Source: Lateolabrax maculatus
Taxonomy: Eukaryota; Chordata; Actinopteri; Acropomatiformes; Lateolabracidae
Length of the DNA stretch: 64,000 bases
NCBI GenBank assembly: GCA_031216445.1
Contig: CM062205.1
Location: 21,531,501-21,595,500 of the forward strand
Direction: 5' to 3'
Part shown: positions 25,425 to 35,718 of the stretch, piece by piece
Numbering within the stretch: position 1 is the first letter of the stretch
How the letters are laid out: each line of letters opens with the position of its first letter
Position numbers and translations under genes: made by a program
Notes under the pieces: generated by a model
Databases searched by the model: none
Told to the model about the DNA's origin: nothing
Seen by the model: the letters and a program-made list of their open reading frames with translations, nothing else

Positions 25425-25635
25425 CACCCTATATTGACCCTGGGTCAATACAGCACCAAGGCAATACTGGGTTAACTTCACCCCAGTACCAATGGGGTGT
25501 TTTGACCCAGTATCAGTGTTATTTTTACATTACTTTTGGGTTACTGGATCAAAACAACCCTTCTGTTGGGTGGTTTTCTACTCCTGGGTAAAGTTAACAC
25601 CATAACACTGGGTAAAAACACTCCATTGGTCGGCT
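25425..25635. repeat. palindromic dispersed repeat (GGGTCAA / TTGACCC arms)
   Basis: The segment alternates TTGACCCTGGGTCAA, ACTGGGTTAACTTCACCCCAG, TTTTGACCCAGTATC and, inverted, TACTCCTGGGTAAAGTTAACACC and CACTGGGTAAAAACAC. The two halves are largely complementary, so the strand can fold back on itself. This fits a small palindromic element seen in many fish genomes. Confidence 0.55.
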
Positions 25636-26399
25636 GTGTCGGTGCTACATTTTATCGCAGGCTCAGTCAATTTTCAACCCAGTGTGTAAAGAACTTTTTA
25701 AACCTGTATTACAAATTACTTTGCAAGTCATTTGCTGGTTGCGACTTTGCTGCTCTTTGTCTCTGTCTTTGTCTCTGTTTCATAAATTGTTGTAATTTAA
25801 TTATAAAACAAAACTTTTATAGCAGATAACAGGGAGCTCTTGTGTTCGGGGATTATCTATATTCAATCACAGTTCTTTGTTTGTTTAAACATTAAAAACT
25901 GATCTGGTGACTCAAATATTGAATGAAACATTGGTGTCTTTTTCTAAATTTAAGAAAATGTTGAAACATGTTGTTTTAAATGGTGTCTAACATGGAAATC
26001 AAAAGAAAAAAAAAAATGTTAAAAATATTCATCATTATTCAACATTTCATAGTAAACATTAATATTAAAGTGCACAATTAGGTTTTCTCGGGTCTCTCTG
26101 GACGTGGATCCACATTCCTTTCAGTCCCACCGCTTCCACCATGTCAAGAGGATATTGTGCATATAAGTGTGAATACATGAATGCCTATCTGCTGGGAGGA
26201 GGGGTGGAGTTTTGGGGTTAGTAATAGCAGGCCGCATTCAGAGAGCTGGTGGTCGTGACAAAGCACTTGACAGACCGAAAGACACCCCCTAATTTCGGGT
26301 TGACCTTGGCTTGTTTAGCATTCCCCATTGCTGCTGGTGACGGTGACACGTGTCTGGGGTTGGGTTGACTCTGGGAGCCGGGGTCTGAGGGGCGGCAGA

Positions 26400-26457
26400 A
26401 GGTGTGTGTGTGTGTGTGTATGTATATGTGTGTGTGTGTGAGTGAGTGTGTGTGCAG
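26400..26457. repeat. GT microsatellite
   Basis: Interrupted (GT)n with GTATGTATAT and GAGTGAGT interruptions. It generates repetitive Thr-His and Cys-Val ORFs that are not genes. Confidence 0.9.
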
Positions 26458-26751
26458 ATGGACGGACCGTTGGGGATGCGGTCCTATATTCCCAAGAGAG
26501 GAGGCAGAGGTCAGGGATCAAAGCCCCAACTGACTCCCCCTCCCAGCTCTGTGTCTGGGGACGTACAGAGATCCAGGAGGCCGCATTATGCAGTTTGTGC
26601 AATTAATGCAGCGACAGGGATGGCAGGGGTGTAAAGATAGGAGTGGCGGGCTGTTGGTGAGGGTGTATGTTTGTATGGAAGGGAGTGTTGTGGGTGTCTC
26701 ATGTGCCAGGCCGTTGTAGCTTGCACAATGCAGCAGTGCAGCTGGCACGTG

Positions 26752-27010
26752 CCACACACACACACACACACACACAGTCGTGTTTCCATCACTTTCGGGG
26801 ACATTACATTGACTTACATTCATTCCCTGGAGACCTAACCTAACCCTAACCGTAACCACAACTTGCCTAAATCTAACCCTAGCCTTAAACCAAGTCTTCA
26901 CCCGAAAATGTAATCATTTACGGTAAGGGGACTTGCATTTTGTCCCCATAAGGAAGGCAAGTCCACACAATGTGACTGTATAAACAGATTTATGTCCCCA
27001 CAACATTAGT
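26752..27010. repeat. dispersed repeat with telomere-like CCCTAA block
   Basis: Starts in a CA microsatellite and continues with GGGGACATTACATTGACTTA, a CCTAACCTAACCCTAACCG-type block (about 26833-26855), and TTTTGTCCCCATAAGGAAGG. This phrase order is a familiar teleost dispersed repeat. The telomere-like hexamers belong to it and need not mark a chromosome fusion. Confidence 0.6.
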
Positions 27011-27599
27011 AATACCCGCCCACACACACACAGCAGAGTCTAGAGAGGTCTTTTAATTAAGGGATTTGTTAATTTTCTATTCAACCTGACAGTGATGAAT
27101 GGGGGAGCAGTGCCTGCCCATCTCAGCCTCGGCTGTTGGGCAGACAGAGCTGCCTCGGAGGCCTCTGGGTGCGATCATCACACTCCGTATTCACACATGA
27201 AGGTTTTTAACCCTTTAGAGGCCTGAGTTGCTGCATTTAGTTTGGAGCTGAAACAAAAAAGAGCCCAACTGGACGTGGCTCACACTCTGTGGCAGCCTGT
27301 GTGGAGGCCAGATAGGACTGAGAAGTAAACGGTTAAACAGTGGCCACACATTGTGTGAACAAAGCAAGATTTGTTGCAGCTATTTGGCTACAACGGAAGT
27401 AACTCTTAGACTCTTTATTGTTATCTTGACCAGTTACCAGTCCAAGCTTATCATGCACTCTTTTTAAGTGCCTTTAAATGCATAAAATGTACATCAAGCC
27501 TTTTATTGCTTCTTACTTCCTACTGACTTTCCCAAACCACGTGGTTTGTACTGAACATGTAAATCTCATAAACAGCTCACAAATAGCTCATTTCATTGA

Positions 27600-27864
27600 G
27601 AAAAAAACCCATCTGGGCACTGTAGTCTTCAGCAAATGTTCCTGAAAACGGAGTAATCAGCGCATTTGTTAGGGATTATTTTCAGCTGCGGATTAATACC
27701 CATTTGGTGCTCTAGTGGGTTCTTTACAGCAGCAGGACAGTGTGTGTGGGATTGGCTCGAAAATACAGTAACAATAACAGTGTGGCTCACTGATGTGTTT
27801 TTAATAGTCTTTGGACAACAATGGAGCTCTGTGGCACAGAGGAATAAGAAATATCAGACGTTGG

Positions 27865-27906
<42 letters not shown>

Positions 27907-28005
27907 CACTCCTCAGTAGGATCAGTTCATTGTTGATTTTGGTCTTTTCATTGAATTTGCTAACAATAACAAAAATATAAAACATCACCAGACTCATCCT
28001 TTAAA
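27600..28005. repeat. dispersed repeat family A, copy 3, with CA microsatellite
   Basis: GGGCACTGTAGTCTTCAGCA, AGGGATTATTTTCAGCTGCG, GTGGCTCACTGATGTGTTTT and ACATCACCAGACTCATCCTT follow the order of copy 1 at 11090-11930. A pure (CA)n of about 36 bases lies at 27869-27904. No ORF. Confidence 0.6.
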
Positions 28006-28279
28006 GTGCTGCTGCTTATTCGGTTTATTATTAGGTCTACTATTTGGAGGGAACACTAAATAATAGAAACACCCCTCTGTTCCATAAATACAGTTCAACA
28101 GCAGCACAAACTACAACCGCAAAAATAACCATAAGATTTATTATAGGACTGTTGCACTACACTCGACATCTATTGTGTGTCTGCCAGAAATTGTTCTGTA
28201 GGATCAGCTGCTGCCTATTTTCAAGAAATGGGATTCAAATGTACAAGTGAATGTTTTTCATATTCATTATCAATACTTT

Positions 28280-28620
28280 CTTTGTTGCTGCCAAACACAT
28301 TTTGCATTAAGAGTAATACAGGCACCCTGAAGCAGCAGAGCCACACGTCATATCGGCCCCCATGCAATTTATCTATTGTGATTTGGCAGCCATTCATCTT
28401 TTAAATGCTCTCTCATGATTTCCTTTGTGCATGCAGAGCCGGAGGTGACCTTGAAAATGGACCATGTGGTGTATTTTGATGATAATTTATTCTCACATAC
28501 AAGAAACTGTCTCGCTAACATGATTTTCTTCATGCTTTGTGCCATCGACACTCGCTGGAAACTTTTATAGCAGCAGAAAATGTATTCTCTTTTCAAAGAA
28601 CCCTTTTCAGGATTTATAGA
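28280..28620. promoter_or_regulatory. candidate conserved non-coding block upstream of nanos
   Basis: Repeat-free stretch with CCCCATGCAATTTATCTATT, TTTGGCAGCCATTCATC and GGAGGTGACCTTGAAAATGG. No coding exon. It lies about 2.1-2.4 kb upstream of the nanos start and may be a distal element. Called only on texture. Confidence 0.2.
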
Positions 28621-30550
28621 GCCATGCAAATTATGGACACACACTTTTATTTTGATGATTTTAGCACGATTTAAAGTCAAATTCAATCCTTCTGTAACAC
28701 CAAATACAGGCCTCTTACTTCAGCTTTTATATGGATTGTCAATGTACAGAAACACTTAAAAACATGCTTATAAAGTTGTGTCAAAAAACAACACTGAATC
28801 CAGAAGTAGGAAGATAAAACTTTGGATTTAAGTTTCTATAATAAATAGCACTGAATCACAGGATCATCTTCAGACTGATATTGATTTATTTCATCAATGA
28901 AACTCCCTACAATGGTGCTAAACTGGATCTTGGCTCCAATTTTAAAATATAAGACATGCAAATGACTTTTGTCTCAACTTTGACTGCCCTTAATATTTCA
29001 CTGGAGCGTCTGACAAAAATAGTAACAGAGTCATTGTCCCGGCAGTCAGGTCAGTTATCAAGCTCTTTTTTTGTCTTACTGAGCTTTGACTGGCACACAC
29101 ACACACACACACACATGCGGCACACTCTGTTTTAATGCATATTAATGAAGTTAAACAGCCCACTGTAGAGAGGAGACAATGGAGGAGAGGAAGGCTGGTT
29201 GTGAGCACAAAGCCGTGGACTCGGGGGGAAGCAGAACAGGTGCAGCGAGGACACTGCAGCTTCACGTGGATCGACTCACTATAGGTTCATCAGTGCAGGA
29301 GGAGATCTGTTAATGGGCCCAAATCCTGATCATTATTGTTTTTGTGTCGAATTGTTGTGGTGTTGCTGCACTTTGTGTCCTAGAAATATCTTGTCAACCA
29401 AACATAGACGCCCGTACGAGACTATTTATAATAAAATATTCATTTTGTTGATGAACTTGAGCGCTGTTTTCCTTGTGTCTTATCTCCCCAGTTCATTTAT
29501 TTAACGTTGTATGAGATGTTTTACCCTAAAATACTCACTTTTAGGACTTTTAGGATGTCACATAAACAATACTGACATATATTAGTTCCCTGAAACAGTT
29601 TTTGGTCACTGTAAAGATTTCCCCCTCTAAACAGTGATCATGAAGAGATCCTTTAAGAGATGTGGAGCAAAATCTAAAACAGTGTTTCCCAACTTGTATT
29701 AACTTGTGGCAACCTAAAACTAAGCTTTGCCTACTTGTGATAAGTGACTCTTCGTTCTTAAATTGTTTATCCGAATACATTTTAAAAGTGGTGAAATTAT
29801 CAAATAATTCATAAGAAAAAAGCAAATATTAGAAGAAATTGGATATGATGATAAACTGAAGTGCCGCACAACAATGGCTGCGTTCAAAGAAATAATAATG
29901 AACCGAAATGATTCTGCATGTGTTTATTGATCCAACCTGATCTGCAAACACCAGGCAGCACATTCTTGTTTAGTGTTTGTAATGTCATCTAAAGGGAAAC
30001 AGCATTTTATTTGCATTGTGCCAAGTTATTCAAAGATCTTTAAAGGGGAACGCCAATGGTTTACACACAAAGACCTGTTCATTAATCAGGATTGGCCTTA
30101 TAATGTTTTATTTGGTTCTGGAGAAGCTTTGTCCAGTCTGAGAGAACATCCCAAGGCTGTCTGAGCTTGGCCACACTAATATCTGGCCCTAAACCATATG
30201 TTGAGGATGAGATGCTGTCAGAAAAAATGAAGGAGGATACTGTGTTTTTGGAGCTTGAGCCAAACTAGGGACAAAAGGTCAAGGTGTTTTTAACCTCTGC
30301 TGCATGGATTCTGACTATTTTATACCTATTATTATACTTCTACACTTCAAATTTGTCTCTTCCAAGTCAGTGAAGGGGGAAATATATCAGCCTCTCTTAT
30401 CCAACAGGATAAAGAATTCTCTTGTAGCACAAAGAGATACTCTTTCCGTGATAATAGTCTTATTGTGGGAGGGAAGCTGATTTTCCCAGCTCAGTAACTC
30501 CCTGCTCTGCTCTGTGGACCCTCCTATGGGGCCAGAGAGATAATCAACTT
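28621..30550. other. intergenic, no gene seen
   Basis: Contains a CA run at about 29094-29114. ORFs of up to 91 codons have no family resemblance. Confidence 0.35.
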
Positions 30551-30558
30551 GAACCAAA

Positions 30559-30568
30559 CCACGCCCCC
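30559..30568 (+). promoter_or_regulatory. GC/KLF box upstream of nanos
   Basis: CCACGCCCCC matches a KLF/Sp1-type GC box about 170 bases before the nanos start codon, followed by a weak TTTTATT. It may mark the proximal promoter; the transcription start was not determined. Confidence 0.3.
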
Positions 30569-30736
30569 CTGTTTTATTCCGGGAGTGTATGAGATCCTGC
30601 ATGTTGAGCGCTCTGCACACTACACCCAGCCAGAGAGGAGAGCACATCACCTGCACAGACTACCCATGCTGACAGACACACCAGCCCAAACGCCTATTCG
30701 CTTCTGTGGACACTAAAACTCTGCAGCTCTGACAGG

Positions 30737-31393
30737 ATGGATTTTTTAGACCGCGGTTACCTGGAAGCGCGGTCCCCGTACGATTACACCTTTAATTTTT
30801 GGAACGACTACCTCGGCCTGTCGACACTTGTCGCCAAAAATAAGATCAACAGCCCGTCCTGCAGCCCCAACTCTATCACCGAGTCTCTCAAAGCCACCCT
30901 GGGCTTGGAGGACGACTCCCCGGTTTGCTCCTGCGTAATTGGGCACGGCAGGGACGGCGACGCACACTTGGACTGCTGCTGCGCGGCCCCGGGCTCCCCG
31001 CCGATCTCCATCTATGATCTCAAGGAGCGCATCTCGCTCCTCACGCCGCTGGGAGACAAAGATCTCCCCTCCTACAGGGGCAGCTTCGCCGGCCTCGACC
31101 TGCTCTCCATGGACAGAAGGCGCAAACAGACGCAGAGGGGCAAGCCGGAGCCGAAGGTGTGCGTCTTCTGTCGGAATAACGGCGCGCCGGAGGAGGTCTA
31201 CGGCACCCACATCCTGAAGACAGCGGACGGCCGGGTCCTGTGCCCCATCCTGCGGGCGTACACCTGCCCCCTCTGCAGCGCCAACGGCGACAATGCGCAC
31301 ACCATCAAGTACTGCCCGCTGTCCAAAGACCAGGCGAGCCAGAGGATGGCAAAGGGAGGCAGAGCGATCGGCAAAAGGCTGAAAATCTTCTAA
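30737..31393 (+). CDS. nanos1: Nanos homologue 1-type RNA-binding translational repressor
   Basis: Intronless ORF of 218 residues starting MDFLDRGYLEARSPYDYTFN. Residues 19-32 (FNFWNDYLGLSTLV) match the NOT1-interacting motif that recruits the CCR4-NOT deadenylase. Residues 142-193 form the nanos double zinc finger with exact spacing: C-X2-C-X12-H-X10-C, seven residues, then C-X2-C-X7-H-X4-C. A basic tail (GGRAIGKRLKIF) follows. Nanos proteins act with Pumilio on mRNA 3' UTRs to repress translation in germline or neural progenitor cells. The N-terminus and the SITESLKATLGLED block match teleost nanos1 better than nanos2 or nanos3, which I recall as lacking this layout. Single-exon structure is normal for the family. 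Which teleost nanos1 duplicate this is cannot be decided here. Confidence 0.93.
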   Translation: MDFLDRGYLEARSPYDYTFNFWNDYLGLSTLVAKNKINSPSCSPNSITESLKATLGLEDDSPVCSCVIGHGRDGDAHLDCCCAAPGSPPISIYDLKERISLLTPLGDKDLPSYRGSFAGLDLLSMDRRRKQTQRGKPEPKVCVFCRNNGAPEEVYGTHILKTADGRVLCPILRAYTCPLCSANGDNAHTIKYCPLSKDQASQRMAKGGRAIGKRLKIF

Positions 31394-32344
31394 GCGAGGA
31401 GATCGACGAAGTTTGAGTTGCACTGTAAATTACTAAGTGTGTATGGCAGTGATTCTTTGCCCCATTTCATGCACAAGACAAGTCTGGAGAGAAAGATTTT
31501 AAGAAAATAAGATTTTTATTGATTTTTCTTTTTGTATGTGTCACTGCTTCATGTGTAATGTTTCCGTCTATGTTACTCTATGGGCACATAGTTTACACTT
31601 GGACGCATTGCGCGCAATATTTTCCTCCCCCCCGCCCCCCCTTGACCCCCCCAGCACTCTTAAGGACTTGGTGATCAAAAATTGAACCAAAGTACTGTAC
31701 AGATCGACCTGTGAATGACCACCTCCATGCTGTAATCAGAAGTTGCTGTGCATGTCAGCGGGTTCATGAGACTCCAACCTAAATAAATATGCAGCACTCC
31801 TGATATGAGATGAATGTTTAGTCCCATAGTTCATCGGCCCATGGATGTAAGAAGTCTGACAGGCCATGCTAGAAGATGCAAGATATACTTCTTTATATGG
31901 AGCACATGTTTTTCCTGAGATAAATGTTTTCTACCAAAGGAATACACTTTTGTATTGAAACTTAGCCTAAAGGTGATTTCTGTATGGTTTATATGTTGGA
32001 TGTCTTATATTCTTTATGTGATTTTATGTGGATAGTATTTTGCAGATTTCAACTGAATGTAAAACAGATCGGACATGCAGTTCACCTACATGCTCTTCAA
32101 GTAGCTCCAAGCTCTATTATTTCACTTTACTGTCAAGTTTCAAAAACACAGATGCTCAATTGATTTTTTCACGTGAAAATGTATTCCTGCAATTCTTGTA
32201 AATGTATAAAAGGGGTGAACAATTTTAGAAATGAAAAGCCTGACATTCCAAAGTCTTTATCTGTCAATAGAAATGTTTTATGTACTTATTTTTACCTTAT
32301 GTATGATTGGGAAATATATTCACTGTAAATGACCTCTGAATAAA
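31394..32344 (+). other. nanos1: nanos 3' UTR with two polyA signals
   Basis: AATAAA occurs at 31782-31787 and 32339-32344, giving candidate 3' UTRs of about 0.4 and 0.95 kb. A C-rich tract lies at 31626-31652. I saw no exact Pumilio octamer TGTANATA and no GCACTT miR-430-type seed match in this interval by eye. Confidence 0.55.
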
Positions 32345-33195
32345 CATGTAATTTGCATTTTTCTTTGACTACATTGGGACTGCAACTGATTTTAATTCTG
32401 ATTTAAGTCTTATTTGGTCACTCATAACTGATCAAGTATTTTCTCTACTGTATTTCATCTGAAAACTCAGCAATAGTCACACTGCCATGCGATGCAAATA
32501 CGCCACCTAGTGTTCAAAATCATAAACAACAACATCCCCTGGAAGTATCTACTAAAAGATCTAACAAACAGTACAAGCACTGGGTTGTTTCACAAAGATG
32601 CTGCTGTAATGGAGCCAAGACAATACTTTTTATGATTTGTGATGGATTGGTCTTTGCCATGTGAGACACGATCAGGAAGGTCTTTAAAAGTCAGTCTGAA
32701 TAGAAACGTACTTGAAACTATTTGTTCTGACGTGCGTAACATCACCGACTGGAACTGACAACTTGTGGAAAACCTTCCCACTCAAAGCCAGACATGAAAA
32801 ACAGCTGAGCTGCCTCGTAGCCTAAAGTCCCTGCATGTTTACATGTTGATAAATTTGTAATTTAGTTGCAAGTTTTCTTTTTAAATCATGTTAACACCCG
32901 ACACTATCTTAGTTATTAAATATCCCATTTTAGTAAAGAGGGAGGATCCACCAAGAAACACAACAAACCTTCATCCCTGGACCTGCCTCACCAAAGAAAA
33001 CAACATGGTTTCAGGTGCAGCCAAGTGAGTTGATCCCATCAGCCTCCCAGAACCCCCCCCACCCCCTCTTTACCTGCACACACACACACACACACTCACA
33101 CACACAAACACACACAGTGTGTAACACAGACCTATACTCAAGTTATAAAAGTATTTGGGGGTAATTGACACAAGGAGCCGTTCCCTACTGCATTT

Positions 33196-33240
33196 CAGAC
33201 ATTTTGAATTTTCATTCAAAATGTCTGGGGGGGGGGGGGG
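33196..33240. repeat. perfect 14-bp hairpin followed by G14
   Basis: CAGACATTTTGAAT (33196-33209), a TTTC loop and ATTCAAAATGTCTG (33214-33227) pair perfectly. A run of 14 G ends at 33240. Confidence 0.9.
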
Positions 33241-33265
33241 CAATTCAGATCTTTTATTTTATAAA

Positions 33266-33590
33266 TAGCAATACTACAGTGTAAAAATACTCGGTTACAA
33301 GGAAAAGCATTCAAACTCTTACTTAAGTAAAAGTACAAAAGTATCAGCATCAAAATATACTTAAAGGTACCAAAAGTAAGTAAGTAAGTACTCATTATGC
33401 AGAATGGCCCATTTCAGAATCATATATATATCTATCTATATATAGATAGATATATATTATATCACTGGATTATAATATGTTTTAATGTTGCAGCTGGTAA
33501 ATGTGGAGCTAATTTTAATTCCTTTATGTCCTAAAGCTATCAAATAAAATATCTGCCTCCAAAATGTAGTGGAATGGAAGTATAAAATAA
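33266..33590. repeat. dispersed repeat family C (AAGTACTTT type), copy 1
   Basis: ACTTAAGTAAAAGTACAAAAGTATC and TGTTGCAGCTGGTAAATGTGG phrases match a very common fish repeat. Other copies are at about 40650-40910, 46520-46790 and 53522-53640. A palindromic (GATA/TATC) insertion lies inside. Confidence 0.6.
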
Positions 33591-35546
33591 CCAACTATTA
33601 AATTATTATTATTATTATCATTATTATGTGCACTTAAATCTGTGGATTCCTGTGAGTAAGTGTTTATATGCATTGTCCCTGTAATGAATGAGATAAATCA
33701 ATAAAATACAACTATAAATGGACAGAAATGTATTGTGTTGTTGGGTGAACTGTCCCTTTAAGTGTTAAAACGATCAATGAGTATCATTGACCTCTTTTGG
33801 GAACTACTGAGAAATGCAACAACATAAATAGAACTTAGAGCATCTCCCTTTACAAAAGCATTTGGATGTAACAGAGACAACAATGTCACATTTTTGCAAT
33901 CTAAAGGAGAAATCAAGCTGATTGGATCAGATGCTTCAAGAGACCTAAAAGGTATTAAGATTTCAATTTGGTAACAAAAACCAAAGGAGGACATTGCCTG
34001 GTTGAATGGTGTCACCTACTGGTACAATAATACAGCTCTATCATTTGCTTTTTAGGCTGGAAAACAACACTTTTTGCCTTTGTAGCTAAAGGGTGATGTT
34101 GAAAATATGGCAGCTGTGTGGTAGGACTGGATTTTTTATGGTGCTTTATTCCCAAAATGTTTTAAAGCTGTCTTCCTCGCATCATGGTAGTAAATCTCAT
34201 GTACTTGCTGTGTGTGCATTCCCAGAGTTAGAAAAGATTTTGTTCCCACACAGAAATTTCCGTAGCTGGTGGGACTTGAAATCATCAGTATTGACGGAGA
34301 ACTAAATCAACACTCTGCTGACGTCATTTTGTGTAAGAAATCTTAATTATTTTCCCCTTTACATTCTTGATTTGTAATATATTCCACTTGACTGGGCTGA
34401 CATCTGCAGAGATAGATGAGTGTCAGGGGTCAAACTGTGATCCTGACACCCTCTAGATGAGACTGTCTTACAACTGTCACCAGTCTGTCCCGAAAAAAAC
34501 GCGCCCTTGAGCAGAAATGTAAATGGCTTCCTGTATGAAAACATCAGCTCGACGCCTGTTTTTCAACCAACACTAAGGGTGATTTACAGGCACCCTCTGA
34601 CTCATCTCTGGATGTTAAACAGCGAGAGTGTTTCTCCGTGTCAGCAGATACAGATACTCTTCCTCGGTGGTGTCTCCCACATACACCGTCAGCCTGAGAA
34701 CATCAGTGACTCATCAATTTGCAATCTAAATAGATCTAATAGATACGTCTACAGATACACTGGGAACGATAGCAGTATATAGGGCATCTCAAAGGGGTTT
34801 CTATCTATTAAAGGACATACAGGCAACAACGATGAGAGGAGATGCATAAAAAGAAAAGTCCACAAGAAAAATATTTTTAAAAATTAGTACTTTTAAGCCA
34901 AAAATGTAAAGTACCACACTAAAGCATCTGTGTAAAAGGTATTGATATTTGTGTATGTGGGAAAATGTAAGATTGATTAATCATCATTCATATTATTCAG
35001 ATAAAGCAGTGAGCATTTATCAACCACATCAGTCTATTTAAGTACCAAGCAATCTGTATAGTAATTAATTCATCATTTTATATGGCATCTAAACCTTTAA
35101 GTCCCAGGCTGTTAATGTATATGCCCCCCCTCACTCTGTCTTTACGCACTATGTATTGATTCTCTCTAACTGGGTTGTGGAAAAAAATAGTTTCAAGTCC
35201 TTTTTACAAGGTTTGTTCCAGTTTTTTTTATTTTTACTTTATTGACGTGGACGTGCTCATTGCTTGAGGGATGCACCTGAGCCTGCATTTAGGGTATAAA
35301 GTAGAGTGAAATATGCCTCCAGAAATGCATAGACTATTGAAATTAATGATTTTCTATGCCATTTTTAGGGCAGATTAAAAGAAAACCTGCTCTACCACAT
35401 AAACTCTGCCTGCCGTGGCTGAGAGTGAGTCTGAAAACCAACCTCCTCTCTGCTCACTGCAGCAGTCTGCTATTGGCCCGGTGGATGCTGACAGCACTGA
35501 TGTGTCTGGTGGTGGTGGCGGGGGGGAGGGGTGTGCAGCCTCACTG

Positions 35547-35554
35547 TATAAAAG
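35547..35554 (+). promoter_or_regulatory. TATA box of the intermediate filament gene
   Basis: TATAAAAG lies 165 bases upstream of the ATG, just after a G-rich tract (GGTGGTGGTGGCGGGGGGGA). A start site near 35577 would give a 5' UTR of about 140 bases. TATA-driven promoters are usual for intermediate filament genes. Confidence 0.7.
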
Positions 35555-35718
35555 CCAGGGATCTGCAGCATCACTGAGCTGGTGCAGTGCAAAAACGCCC
35601 GCTCATCCTCACCGATGGTGTGCAGAACAAGGGGGACATAAAAAAAAACCTTCTGAAACTAAAAACATCCATATCCTTTTCTTAAACAAACTAAAAAATC
35701 CACAACAAAAAATTCATC

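Larger units (their letters stand above)
32345..35540. other. intergenic between nanos and the filament gene
   Basis: Holds a CA microsatellite (33078-33117), a perfect hairpin plus G run (33196-33240), a dispersed repeat (33266-33590), and a TATC/GATA palindrome (about 33422-33456). No gene is supported. The last kilobase is AT-rich and leads into the filament promoter. Confidence 0.5.

Noticed and set aside
26315..26901. Minus-strand ORFs of up to 127 codons
   Set aside because: They read through GT/CA microsatellites (Thr-His and Cys-Val repeats).
8031..30550. Search for lbx2, tlx2 or other human 2p13 neighbours and for microRNA or tRNA genes
   Set aside because: No homeodomain exon, tRNA B-box phrase or well-known microRNA sequence was seen on either strand by eye. 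A profile search would be needed to exclude diverged copies.
30746..31423. 225-codon minus-strand ORF opposite nanos
   Set aside because: Antisense shadow of the GC-rich single exon. The plus strand has exact nanos zinc-finger spacing.
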